A stretch of DNA of 64,000 nucleotides from Sthenelais limicola (taxonomy: Eukaryota > Annelida > Polychaeta > Phyllodocida > Sigalionidae). The translations under genes and the position numbers were made by a program. This document shows positions 20,194 to 30,019 of the stretch, piece after piece. The stretch is taken from the NCBI GenBank assembly GCA_942159475.1, contig OW804094.1:11808386-11872385 (forward strand), written 5' to 3'. The notes under the pieces are model-generated. The model saw only the letters and a list, made by a program, of their open reading frames with translations. It made no database searches and was not told the origin of the DNA. The stretch's first letter is position 1; each line of letters begins with the position of its first letter.

Positions 20194-20660
20194 TTGACTT
20201 GCACTATTCTGCTGCTGGTATATGTTTATACAAGAGTTACTCATATTATGACTTATAGGACTGGATTTATCAATATTCTGCTTCTGTTATATGTTTATAC
20301 AAGAGTTACTCATATTATGACTTATAGTACTGGATTTATCAATATTCTGCTGCTGTTATATGTTTATACAAGAGTTACTCATATTATGACTTATAGGACT
20401 GGATTTATCAATATTCTGCTGCTGTTATATGTTTATACAAGAGTTACTCATATTATGACTTATAGGACTGTATTTATCAATATTCTGCTGCTGTTATTAT
20501 ATGTTTATACAAGAGTTACTCATATTATGACTTATAGTACTGGATTTATCAATATTCTGCTGTTGTTATATGTTTATACAAGAGTTGCTCATATTATGAC
20601 TTGTAGGACTAGATTTATATTTATTCTGCTGCTGTTATATATATGTTTATACACAAATGT
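20194..20660. repeat. 69-bp minisatellite, about 7 units
   Basis: Units contain GACTTATAGGACTGGATTTA, TCAATATTCTGCTGCTGTTA and TATGTTTATACAAGAGTTAC. Being a multiple of 3, it keeps a 176-codon frame open as 23-residue repeats (LLYVYTRVTHIMTY core). The same unit, inverted, forms the array at 33420-34130. Confidence 0.88.
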
Positions 20661-20904
20661 GAAGTCGAAAATGCAAGAGATAAACTGGACTCGTAAAACT
20701 GAATTCTCAATATTCTGCCGGTGACTGATAATAAGTGAAGCGAGTATGGGAAATGATTTGGGCAGGTTCAATAAATATAAATTTGACCATTTATGAAGGG
20801 CTATAGCAAAACCACTGGACAAAATGCTTAAAAGATTTGGTTAAATTACTTATAAATAGGTTGGGAAAGAATAGAACAAACAGCAGAAAATAAATTTCTA
20901 CCAA

Positions 20905-21945
20905 TGTTAGCTGAGAGTGCAGTTTTAACTGTGAGTGCAGCTTTAACTGAATACGCAGCTTTAACTGAGGGTGCAGCTTTAACTGAGAGTGCAGCTTTAA
21001 CTGGGAGTGCAGCTTTAACTGAGGGTCCAGCTTTAACTGAGGGTCCAGCTTTAGCTGAGAGTGCAGCTTTAGCTGAGGGTGCAGCTTTAACTGAGGGTAC
21101 AGTTTTAATTGAGAGTGCAGCTTTAACTGAGAGTGCAGCTTTAACTGAGAGTGCAGCTTTAACTGAGGGTGCAGCTTTAACTGCTGGAGGTTCCAGCTTT
21201 AACTGAGGGTCCAGCTTTAACTGAGGGTCCAGCTTTAGCTGAGAGTGCAGCTTTAGCTGAGGGTGCAGCTTTAACTGAGGGTACAGTTTTAATTGAGAGT
21301 GCAGCTTTAACTGAGGGTGCAGCTTTAGCTGAGGGTGCAGCTTTAACTGAGGGTACAGTTTTAATTGAGAGTGCAGCTTTAACTGAGGGTGCAGCTTTAG
21401 CTGAGGGTGCAGCTTTAACTGAGGGTACAGTTTTAATTGAGAGTGCAGCTTTAACTGAGAGTGCAGCTTTGACTGAGAGTGCAGCTTTAACTGAGGATGC
21501 AGCTTTAACTGAGAGTGCAGCTTTAACTGAGAGTGCAGCTTTAACTGAGAGTGCAGCTTTAACTGAGGGTGCAGCTTTAACTGAGAGTGCAGCTTTAACT
21601 GAGGATGCAGCTTTAACTGAGAGTGCAGCTTTAACTGAGAGTGCAGCTTTAACTGAGGGTGCAGCTTTAACTGATGGTGCAGCTTTAACTGAGAGTGCAG
21701 CTTTAACTGAGAGTGCAGCTTTAACTGAGAGTGCAGCTTTAACTGAGAGTGCAGCTTTAACTGAGAGTGCAGCTTTAACTGAGAGTGCAGCTTTAACTGA
21801 GGGTGCAGCTTTAACTGAGGGTGCAGCTTTAACTGAGAGTGCAGCTTTAACTGAGGGTGCAGCTTTAGCTGAGAGTGCAGCTTCAACTGAGGGTGCAGCT
21901 TTAGATGAGAGTGCAGCATAACTGAGAGTGCAGCATAACTGAGAG
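20905..21945. repeat. 18-bp minisatellite, about 57 units
   Basis: Consensus GCAGCTTTAACTGAGAGT with GAGGGT, GAGGAT, TTAGCT and TTTAATT variants. Open on both strands for hundreds of codons (357 codons on the minus strand as LKLHSQ/LKLHPQ; AALTES on the plus strand) because 18 is a multiple of 3. A ~72-bp block (GAGGGTACAGTTTTAATTGA) recurs at about 21095, 21280, 21352 and 21424, showing block duplication. Confidence 0.92.
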
Positions 21946-22095
21946 TTAGTTTAGCAGAGAGTGCATCAATTTAATTAATATCAAATATTAATAATTGGGC
22001 TGCATATTCAAATTGAACACTGCATAATTACATTTCACTGATCAACATACATTAATCCAAAGTGAAAGAAACATCACTATTTGGAAGTATGATAT

Positions 22096-22498
22096 GTGAT
22101 GTGTTACAGGAAAATGAGTCGCAAGTCGCAAAATTGATATTTATCAATGTGTTTTTTTTACAAGATCTAATAGTAGGAATGTTCTCATTTTGGGGGTACT
22201 TAACGCTGTTCGTAGCATGAATGGATGGACCAAATACCAAGACAGTGTATTAAATATATCCATGCATATCGAAGGTTATCTTATAAAGTATATTTAGCTA
22301 CTTTACTAGTAAATGACCACACAGAAATATTGCAAACTTTTGTTTTCAAAAATACAAACATCAAACTTAAAATATGGAAATAATTATTAGATGGCCAATT
22401 GTTTAGTATCATTGGAATCTGCTTGATCTTTTCAGGTATGATGATATCCCAAAATCTACATTTTGCGACTTGTGACTCATTTTTGTGAAACTCATCAC
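22096..22498 (+). mobile_element. MITE family B, copy B16 (complete)
   Basis: GTGATGTGTTACAGG to GAAACTCATCAC; ATAT on both sides. The right ATAT is shared with B17. Confidence 0.87.
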
Positions 22499-22502
22499 AT
22501 AT

Positions 22503-22909
22503 GTGATCCGTTTCAGGAAAATGAGTCATAAGTCGCAAAATATACATTTTGAGATATCACCATATTTGAAAAAGATGAGATCAAGGTGATTCCAATGATA
22601 GTAAACAATAGGGCGCCTAGTAAGGAATTCTATATTTTAAATTTGATATTTTTATTTTTGAAAAAAAGTTTGCAATGTTTCTGGGTGGGTAGTTACCAGT
22701 AAAGTAACAAAATGTACTCCATACGAAGGCCCTCAAAATGCAGGGATATATTTAATATAATGTCCTGAATTTGTTAACATGAATTCATATGACTATCAGT
22801 GTTAAACCCTCTAAGAATCAGAAGATTTCAATAAAGAGATCTCGTGAAAAAAACACTTTGAAAAATATGAATTTTGCGACTTGTGACACATTTTCCTGGA
22901 ACACATCAC
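22503..22909 (-). mobile_element. MITE family B, copy B17 (complete)
   Basis: GTGATCCGTTTCAGG to GGAACACATCAC, followed by ATAT. Opposite orientation to B16 and abutting it on one shared ATAT, so the two form an inverted pair of ~810 bp. Confidence 0.87.
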
Positions 22910-22913
22910 ATAT

Positions 22914-23222
22914 AATAACTGGAGGAAAGGTCAACAACTTCAGAACAGAATACTGAATAAGAGTTAAGGTCACGCCTTTCTGTTCCTGCTGAGAATTGCA
23001 GGTTGGTGGTTACTGAAATATGATTGAACACAAAATCATTATTTGAAAAAAGAGAGAAATAAAGAAGAAGAAAAGATGTTGAACCTCAAGCGGACGTGCA
23101 TGCATGTTTTAGGTTAGGCTGGCACAACCCGGATCCACCAACGGCCTGCTGATTGCATTGCTTTGTTTAAGGACCGTTCATAATTAAACACTGTGGGGGG
23201 GGGGGGGTTCTCCACCAGTGCT
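22914..23222. other. Non-repetitive DNA with a poly-G run
   Basis: No gene seen. A run of 14 G (about 23193-23206) is the only low-complexity feature. Confidence 0.5.
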
Positions 23223-23226
23223 ACAT

Positions 23227-23460
23227 GGGTCAGATTTTCAGAATATGTACAATTGGCAGCTGTACACATTTAGTAAGTTCTGCTAAATCAGGCTGCAATT
23301 TGGTCGATAGTAGGTAAATTCGAGTATATTTGGCATTGCATTGAATCTAGCAATCTGTTTGGTTAGGTTGAAGTTATTTTAAACTTTAATTTCGTCTAAA
23401 ATGTGGGTTATTTGAGAAGACTGGTGAAGATGAATTGTACATTTTCTGAACATCTGACCC
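23227..23460 (+). mobile_element. MITE family A, copy A15 (complete)
   Basis: GGGTCAG after ACAT, to CTGACCC before AAAT (imperfect duplication). Confidence 0.83.
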
Positions 23461-23530
23461 AAATGTCAACAAGTGAGCCCCAACGGGATTAACCTTCAGG
23501 AAATGTAAAAAGTACTTTTATATTGTTTCA

Positions 23531-23700
23531 TTATATGCACATTTCATATGAGAGGTGCTATAAGTGGGGTGCTATAAAAATATTCATATAGTAGGCATAC
23601 TATATGAACTACTTCGTCACCAAGTCGGCCACTTTTATACAACAAGTTTTATGCCCATATAATAAATATAGAATGGAACTCGCCAACAATAATCAAAATC
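23531..23700. repeat. Foldback E-related fragment
   Basis: AGGTGCTATAAGTGGGGTGC matches 61778-61801. AAGTTTTATGCCCATATAAT and TATAGAATGGAACTCGCC match the outer arm of E2 in reverse. The central hairpin is absent. Confidence 0.55.
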
Positions 23701-24282
23701 TGTTAGACCTGCTGAACCTGCCTATTAGACTTGCTGAACCTGCCTATTAGACTTGCTGAACCTGCCTATTAGACTTGCTGAACCTGCCTATTACACTTGC
23801 TGAACCTGCCTATTAGACTTGCTGAATGAACCTGCCTATTAGACTTGCTGAACCTGCCTATTACACTTGCTGAACCTGCCTATTAGACTTGCTGAACCTC
23901 CCTATTAGACTTGCTGGACCTGCCTATTAGACTTGCTGAACCTCCCTATTAGACTTGCTGAACCTCCCTATTAAACTTGCTGAACCTCCCTATTAGACCT
24001 GCTGAACCTCCCTATTAGACCCGCTGAACCTCCCTATTAAACTTGCTGAACCTCCCTATTAAACTTGCTGAACCTCCCTATTAGACTTGCTGAACCTCCC
24101 TATTAGACTTGCTGAACCTCCCTATTAGACCTGCTGAACCTCCCTATTAGACTTGCTGAACCTCCCTATTAAACTTGCTGAACCTCCCTATTAGACTTGC
24201 TGAACCTCCCTATTAAACTTGCTGAACCTCCCTATTAGACTTGCTGAACCTCCCTATTAAACTTGCTGAACCTCCCTACTTA
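23695..24282. repeat. 22-bp minisatellite, about 26 units
   Basis: Unit ATTAGACTTGCTGAACCTGC CT. The first third has CCTGCC units and the rest CCTCCC units, with ATTAAAC and GACCTG sub-variants confined to the CCTCCC part. This is a clear internal gradient of variants. Confidence 0.92.
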
Positions 24283-24562
24283 GATGGAGAAATCCCGCTG
24301 ACACTGGTTTAGTCGCGAAATAAAATTGATCACATCAATAGCAAACACTGCTGGCACATATTGCATCCAAGGAATACCAAGTGTATCAGGTGCTATCCAA
24401 TCTTACTGTCTTCACTAGCAATATCGACACTATGTCTTAAGGGCTGGCGCACACATGGCCGATTCTCATAGAATTTAGTGGAAAAGGGTCCTCTGTTGCG
24501 CTAAAGTAGCATGTGAATTGGCGTATAGTGGACTAGAGTCTTAATTAGTCACATAGATATAT

Positions 24563-24804
24563 GAGTCAGATCTTCAGAAAATGTACAATTGGCAGCTGTA
24601 CACTTTTAATAAATTCTGCTAAATTAAGCTGTAATTTGTTCAATACTAGGTAAATTGGAGTAAATTTGACATTGCATTGATTCTAATTTCTAGCAATCTG
24701 TTTGGTTAGGTTGAACTGTATTTTGAACTATATTTTCGTCTGAAATCCGGGTTATTGGAGAAGATTGGTGAAGGTGAATTGTACATTTTCTAAAAATCTG
24801 ACCC
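24563..24804 (+). mobile_element. MITE family A, copy A16 (complete)
   Basis: GAGTCAG to CTGACCC, flanked by ATAT on both sides. Confidence 0.87.
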
Positions 24805-24809
24805 ATATG

Positions 24810-25265
24810 ATAATTAATAATATTGTCATAACAAAATTGTCAAAATGATTTTATTAAGATACAAATGAAAACGCTTGAAAATTGAAGAATTGTAATAGTG
24901 TATCAACAAACAGTAGTGTATTGTATTTTATTATACCTTTGGTGGAGTTGGTATGATACTCCCATAGGCTTAAGCACTGAGCCTCATATAAAAAATAGCG
25001 GGTAATAACGAGTCTGTATTACCCGCATCCCGCCATATTACCTGCACCTAGAGAAAAATAGTCTCGATCGTAATTATTTTTATTTTTATCTAATAATTCT
25101 TTTGCTAGATGAATTGGCCTCTTAATGAATAATTATTAACACAAATTAAAGACCTGTATTTAAAAGAAACTAATTCCTTCGGTAGTTTAACCACATGGTT
25201 AATATCTTGAACTTGGCCCGACTTGAGCTGTCAGTACACCATTAACTATTGTTGTATCATCTACT
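24810..25265. other. AT-rich DNA with a small hairpin
   Basis: Nothing gene-like. Perfect 10-bp inverted repeat GCGGGTAATA / TATTACCCGC with a 9-base spacer at 24998-25026. Confidence 0.5.
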
Positions 25266-25457
25266 ACCATGTGGGTCAGATTTTCAGAAAATGTACAATT
25301 CATCTTCGCCAATCCTCTCAAATAACCTAAATTTCAGACGAAAATAAACTTCAAAATGTAGTTCAACCTAACCAAACAGATTGCTAGAATCAATGCAATG
25401 CCGAATATACACGAATTTACCTAGTATTGACCAAATTGCTGCATAATTTAGCATAAT

Positions 25458-25934
25458 GCTGCTGCCCTGGTAATAGCAAAATCCAAACTTTTATCAATAT
25501 TTGATTATAGCCTTTTCTCCCTTACCCCTCTTACTATCGCTCAAATGTCTAAACTACAAAAAATCCAAAACAAAATTATCAGAATAGCCCTTGACAGAAA
25601 CTACCGTATTAATAACAGAGATTTACTGATACGTGCTAGGGTTATGGGAATTGAAACCAGATTATGTTTTAACATTTGTAAAATAGCACAGCAGGATGTA
25701 TACATAAAGAATAAAGCTGTGGTGCCGACTAGGCCGACCCGACAGGCAAATGCTCCCACCCTACCGGTAACGCGTATGCGAATCACTAGAGACCAAAAAT
25801 GCCTTACAGAGCGCAAAGCCAAATTGTGGAATGACCTCCCCCAACACCTACGCAGCATTGAGGACCCCCTCTCATTTAAAGTAAAATTAAAATATCACCT
25901 ACTTGGTCGTCAAAATGAAATAATAGCTGAGTGA
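25458..25934 (+). pseudogene. C-terminal fragment of LINE reverse transcriptase ORF
   Basis: Open from the insertion point, with no start of its own; the first ATG at 25545 is internal. The frame gives AAALVIAKSKLLSIFDYSLF, then KLQKIQNKIIRIAL and KLWNDLPQHLRSIEDPLSFK, and stops at 25934. It aligns by eye with the same region of the minus-strand LINE ORF at 59142-60281 (AKIQRLQNRAIRIAI; ASTWNNLTPEIRNLNLLDLK). This is the thumb and C-terminal region that follows the RT fingers/palm in Jockey/CR1/L2-type elements. The catalytic YADD segment lies upstream and is lost by 5' truncation, so the fragment cannot encode an active enzyme. Assignment to a clade is inference from these motifs only. Confidence 0.8.
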
Positions 25935-26529
25935 ATGTGCCTGGTTCCCTTATCTGATATCGAATTTCACCCTTGTTCAGCATGTATACCTGAATTTTTA
26001 TACCTGCCACCCTGTATGTATATATGATCTGTAGATTACTGCCCCGTGATGAAAACTGTAGATGACAAACATGTCAATTATTCTTCGATGTACAAGCGAT
26101 GAAAATGTCCTTATTGGTACCCCTCTTCTAATCTATCAACTAGTGTATAATGGCTATACCGGATTTTTTACAGTACAAGATTATTGTATATTGACATTAT
26201 TGTTCGGAGTCAAATCGCTCATCACGACTGCTGATTCGTATAACTCACTAGACAGTATGTAACAAATTCATATCACCCCATTACATCTCATCTCATTAAA
26301 AATCTGTTATCACCCAATTTATAAAATATTGTAAAGACAGCTAATTTATTGTAACTTAACCTGACCTAGGAAACTTATATTTTTGTAAAATTGTAGAATA
26401 TTGAAAGGTAGTCGAAGTAACACTGCACCGATGTATATAACTGTATGTAACATGCTTAGCTCTCTACGAAAATCACCTTCAGAGTGAGAGCGGCTGGGCA
26501 CCTCTGAATAAAAGCTTTTGAAAAAAAAA
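25458..26529 (+). mobile_element. 5'-truncated LINE inserted in A17
   Basis: Insert bounded by ATAAT at 25453-25457 and 26530-26534. It ends in a polyadenylation-like AATAAAAGC and an A-run. It contains the last ~160 codons of a non-LTR RT ORF and a ~590-bp 3' UTR. 5' truncation plus A-tail plus direct repeat is the signature of target-primed insertion. Confidence 0.85.
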
Positions 26530-26586
26530 ATAATTTACTAAATATGTACAGCTGCAATTGTACATTTTCTGAAGATCTGACCCATT

Positions 26587-26818
26587 TGTTCGAATGTCTC
26601 ATCTGTATGTAATCATTCTCCATTTCATCTCATTTAAATGTCTTAAACTACTTTGTAATAACTAATGTAAGTTGATTTTGTAACAATTTGTGTTAACTAT
26701 AAGATTTAATCCTGAATGCGGCACCCTCTGGGAGAACTAGTTTCTAGATTTAGAGCAACCACATTGTACTATACCATCTGCAATAAAAGGATTTTGGAAT
26801 TAAATTGAATTGAATTGA
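26587..26818 (+). mobile_element. LINE 3' end fragment with TTGAA tail
   Basis: GCGGCACCCTCTGGGAGAAC, then AATAAAAGGATTTTGG and a (TTGAA/ATTGAATTGAA) tail resemble a CR1/L2-like 3' UTR with a microsatellite tail. No coding part remains. Confidence 0.55.
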
Positions 26819-26819
26819 A

Positions 26820-27322
26820 CCACATTCCAAAGGCGGCCATGACAGTGTGGCTACCACCAGTACACCTCTAGAGGCCTGTGCCTTTCCTTACAGTACTGAA
26901 GCTGTCACCAAACATTCTGATCAAATAAAGGAAATAAACTAAAATACTTCATGTTTATCGAAGCCTGCCCTTGACCAAAGCATTACTTGTGGTTGAAAAA
27001 GATTTAAAGCTGTGACAGGTCTGTAAATTGATTAAGAAACGAGTGATTTCCCATTAGTAGCCAACTGACAAAAAAAACCCATCATAGATCCTGCACTTCA
27101 GGGACCAAGACTGCAAGAGGCTCTGAAAAGAACCACGACGAATTCTTATATATCCAGGCAACATGGGTATTTCATCAATAATGTGATGGAGGGAATATTC
27201 GTCCCAGTTAACTTACATTTTATTGATTTTTACACGAAAATATCCAATGGCCCGAGCTTAGAAAATGTACATGAGTGATCACACGAAAAATTACACGTCA
27301 TGAAGACGTTATTTTTTTTCTT
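26820..27322. other. Non-repetitive DNA
   Basis: No gene, array or element recognised. Confidence 0.5.
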
Positions 27323-27326
27323 AAAT

Positions 27327-27738
27327 GTGATGTGTTCCAGGAAAATGAGCCACAAGTCGCAAAATCGATATTTTTCAAAGTGATTTTTTCACATGATCTC
27401 TTTATTGAAATGTTCTGATTCTTAGAGGGTTTAACTCCTATAGTCATATGAATCCGTGTATCAAATTTTAGAACATTATGTTAAACATATCATTGCGTTT
27501 TTAGGCCTTCATATTGAGTATATTTAGATACTTTACTGGTAATTACCCATCCAGAATTATTGCAAACCTTTTTTTTCAAAATAAAAATATCAAACTTAAA
27601 GTATAGAAGTACTTATTTGGTCTTCTATATATAGTGTTTACTATCATTGGAATCAGCTTGATCTCCTCTTTTCACATATGGTGATATCCTAAAGTCCATA
27701 TTTTGTGACTTTGCGACTTGTTTCCTGAAACAAATCAC
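27327..27738 (+). mobile_element. MITE family B, copy B18 (complete)
   Basis: GTGATGTGTTCCAGG to CCTGAAACAAATCAC, flanked by AAAT at 27323-27326 and 27739-27742. Confidence 0.88.
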
Positions 27739-27742
27739 AAAT

Positions 27743-28103
27743 ACACATTTAATGGTAAAAAGATTCCACAATATTGGTACATACAGTGGTTCTCGGGCGA
27801 TGTCTAGGATACATATTGCCCTTGGGTTATGCCATTTCAGCTTGTTTGCTACATTTACTCACTGAAATCGCTACACCCTCGTGCAATTTGTACCTCTGAG
27901 ATCACCCTTATTCACTTCTGTCTAGGCCTATGTATTTCCAATTTAATTTAGGCATACTTGGGAGGCCTGTGGTATCACACAGAATATAACCCATTTCCCA
28001 TTAGAAGATGGGATTGTGTAATTGTCATGCATGTCTGAGAAAAGGAAATAAAATCAATATAATAATAAAAATTAGTCTTCCCCATCCTCAGGCCATGCGC
28101 TCA
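27743..28103. other. Non-repetitive DNA
   Basis: Nothing recognisable; one chance open frame near 28008. Confidence 0.45.
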
Positions 28104-28427
28104 GCGGGCCCATTGCTCCGCGTTCTTGCTAACTATTTGGGTCAGATTTTCAGAAAATGTACAATTGGCAGCTGTCCACACTTAGTAAATTCTGTTAAAT
28201 TATGCTGCAGTTTGGTCAATACTAGGTAAATCTGAGTATATTCGGCATTGCATTGATTCTAGCAATCTGTTTGGTTAGGTTGAACTGTATTTTGAACTTT
28301 ATTTTCGTCTGAAATTTGGGTTATTTGAAAGGGTTGGTGAAGGTGAATTGTACATTTTCTGGCGACTTCACCCATTTCTCCATACACTTCCAATGGAAAA
28401 AAAGTTAGCGAGAAAGTGAAGCAACAG
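28104..28427. mobile_element. Foldback element F, copy F2, split by A18
   Basis: GCGGGCCCATTGCTCCG and TTGCTAACTATTT lie left of A18; TCTCCATACACTTCCAATGG, AGTTAGCGAGAAAG and GAAGCAACAGG lie right of it. Joining the halves over one ATTT recreates a diverged version of the 89-bp palindrome F1 (45236-45324). Confidence 0.8.
28139..28373 (+). mobile_element. MITE family A, copy A18, nested in F2
   Basis: GGGTCAG to CTTCACCC, flanked by ATTT at 28135-28138 and 28374-28377. F1 supplies the empty site AACTATTTCTCC, so the 4-bp duplication is directly demonstrated. Confidence 0.9.
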
Positions 28428-28633
28428 GCTGAGCCATATTCACAAGAAATGATCACCTTTTTATCAAGTCGCAGCTGTTGATAAATTAAGAATTGATTCA
28501 TTCATGTCGTCAGAACTCCTCCAGTCTTGTGAATGCTATCATAAGTACATTTGTCTTGACTAAATGCATGAGGAATAATTAACAAGGCCTGGCGAAATGA
28601 AAGATGGCATAATTACGCCCCACACTGAGAAGT

Positions 28634-29041
28634 CAATAGGGGATTTGCATAGCCGCCATTTTGGATCATGATTCGCATGGAATTATGGGAGTAATGGTAC
28701 AGTGTAAAATCTATAGAAAACATGCCATGTTCAGCATGGAATATTCATAAATGCTCTAATGTCAATATCCATGTATTATACATGATCCTATAACACAAGC
28801 CTCCATCATTCCCATCATGCATTTGGCTTTCATAGATCATTCATAAAAGCTATGATATTGGTGAAAACATTCTTGCAATTTTCGATAAAAATGTTTTCAA
28901 ATATTTGCATGTCATACTTCTTCTGAATCCATCCCAGCATGCACTGTAACAGACAAATATTTGTAAGTCAGATTTCAACAGAATGCATCCCAGGATGCAC
29001 TGTAATAGACATGCGTAGTGGCAGATGCAAATCCCCTATTG
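28634..29041 (-). mobile_element. MITE family C, copy C7 (complete)
   Basis: CAATAGGGGATTTGCATAGC to GATGCAAATCCCCTATTG. Near the right end a ~60-bp piece (CATCCCAG/CAGGATGCACTGTAA) is present twice (about 28925-28960, 28980-29010). Confidence 0.85.
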
Positions 29042-29382
29042 GGGAGTTGTATGTCTCACTGCGCATGTCTGTCACAGTGCATTCTGGATTCTGATGAAAT
29101 CTGACATAAAAATATTTGGCAAAATCTTTATCGAAAATTGCAAGAATGTTTTCACCAATATCTTAGCTTGTATAAACGATCTATGAAAACCTAATGCATG
29201 ATGGGAAATATGGGGACTTATGTCATGGACACATGTACAACACATGGATATTGACATTAGAGCATTGATAAATATTACATGCTGAACATGGCATGTTTTC
29301 TATAGAACTTAGACTGCACCACTTGTCCCATAATTCAATGCGAATCCAGATTCAAAATGGCGGCTATGCAAACCCCCTATTG
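29042..29382 (+). mobile_element. MITE family C, copy C8 (left tip lost)
   Basis: Begins GGGAGTTGTATGTCTCACTG directly on the ATTG of C7 and ends GCAAACCCCCTATTG. C7 and C8 are in opposite orientation and form an inverted pair. Confidence 0.82.
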
Positions 29383-29465
29383 CACCATAGAGAAGCGAGG
29401 GTACAGGCAACTCTCATTAGGTTGAAAACTACATCTTCATTTGCTAACGAAGGGTCAGAGATGTA

Positions 29466-29995
29466 TATTGCAGATTACTGCTGTTCACATATAATAATTA
29501 ATGAATCTTTATTTGCCAGACGGAAGGATGAATCAGAGATTAGATCTTCCATTGGATGTGTTTTATGTTTCTTATCCTGACAAATGTATGAATTGAAAAG
29601 AAAAAGTTCTATATTAGTATATCCCTGTACCACCAGAGGATTTATATTGCAGATTACTGCTATATATAACTGCATATAATAATGACTAATTTTTTTTATT
29701 TTAGTTGGAATAATTCACCCAAAACGGAAGTAGGACGAGGACTTGGGAGTATGTTGTAGGTTTGTTTTATTGGGGGTCCGACGTTTCGGGCGACATTTGC
29801 CCTTTATCAAGGAGGTTTCAATTTTTTTATTTGCCGGACTGAAGAATGGATAGCAGATGGACAATATGGCAAGGCTAGCTTAGATCCCCATTGGATGTGT
29901 ATTTTTGTTCATTATTCTAATTAGTGTTTAAAATGAAAGTTCTACATTATGCTATGGATATATCCCTGTGCCGGGGGTATCTAGATATTATGTTA
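29466..29995. repeat. Diverged tandem pair, second copy carrying an insertion
   Basis: Copy 1 (29466-29640) and copy 2 (29646-29995) share ATTGCAGATTACTGCT, TTTATTTGCC, CCATTGGATGTGT and ATATCCCTGT in order. Copy 2 is interrupted by the insert at 29703-29819. Confidence 0.65.
29703..29819 (-). mobile_element. Penelope-like insert with degenerate hammerhead core
   Basis: 117-bp insert between AATTTTTTTTATTTT (29688-29702) and AATTTTTTTATTT (29820-29832). On the minus strand, TTGATAA-AGGGC-loop-GCCC-GAAACGTC matches stem II and the GAAAC-GUC half of a hammerhead of the type known in Penelope-like elements. The conserved CUGAUGA box is changed to UUGAUAA, so self-cleavage is doubtful. No coding sequence. 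Confidence 0.5.
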
Positions 29996-30019
29996 ATGTA
30001 ACGTCTAAACGTGATAGAT

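Larger units (their letters stand above)
25273..26583 (-). mobile_element. MITE family A, copy A17, split by a LINE
   Basis: Left end GGGTCAG (after ATGT) and interior run to TTTAGCATAAT at 25457. After the LINE the A sequence continues from TAATTTACTAAATATGTACA to ATCTGACCC at 26583 (before ATTT). The A copy therefore predates the LINE. Confidence 0.85.

Noticed and set aside
20846..21919. 357-codon minus-strand open frame as a gene
   Set aside because: Entirely the 18-bp array; the opposite strand is equally open.
23695..24282. CRISPR array
   Set aside because: Units are contiguous with no unique spacers, and the context is eukaryotic.
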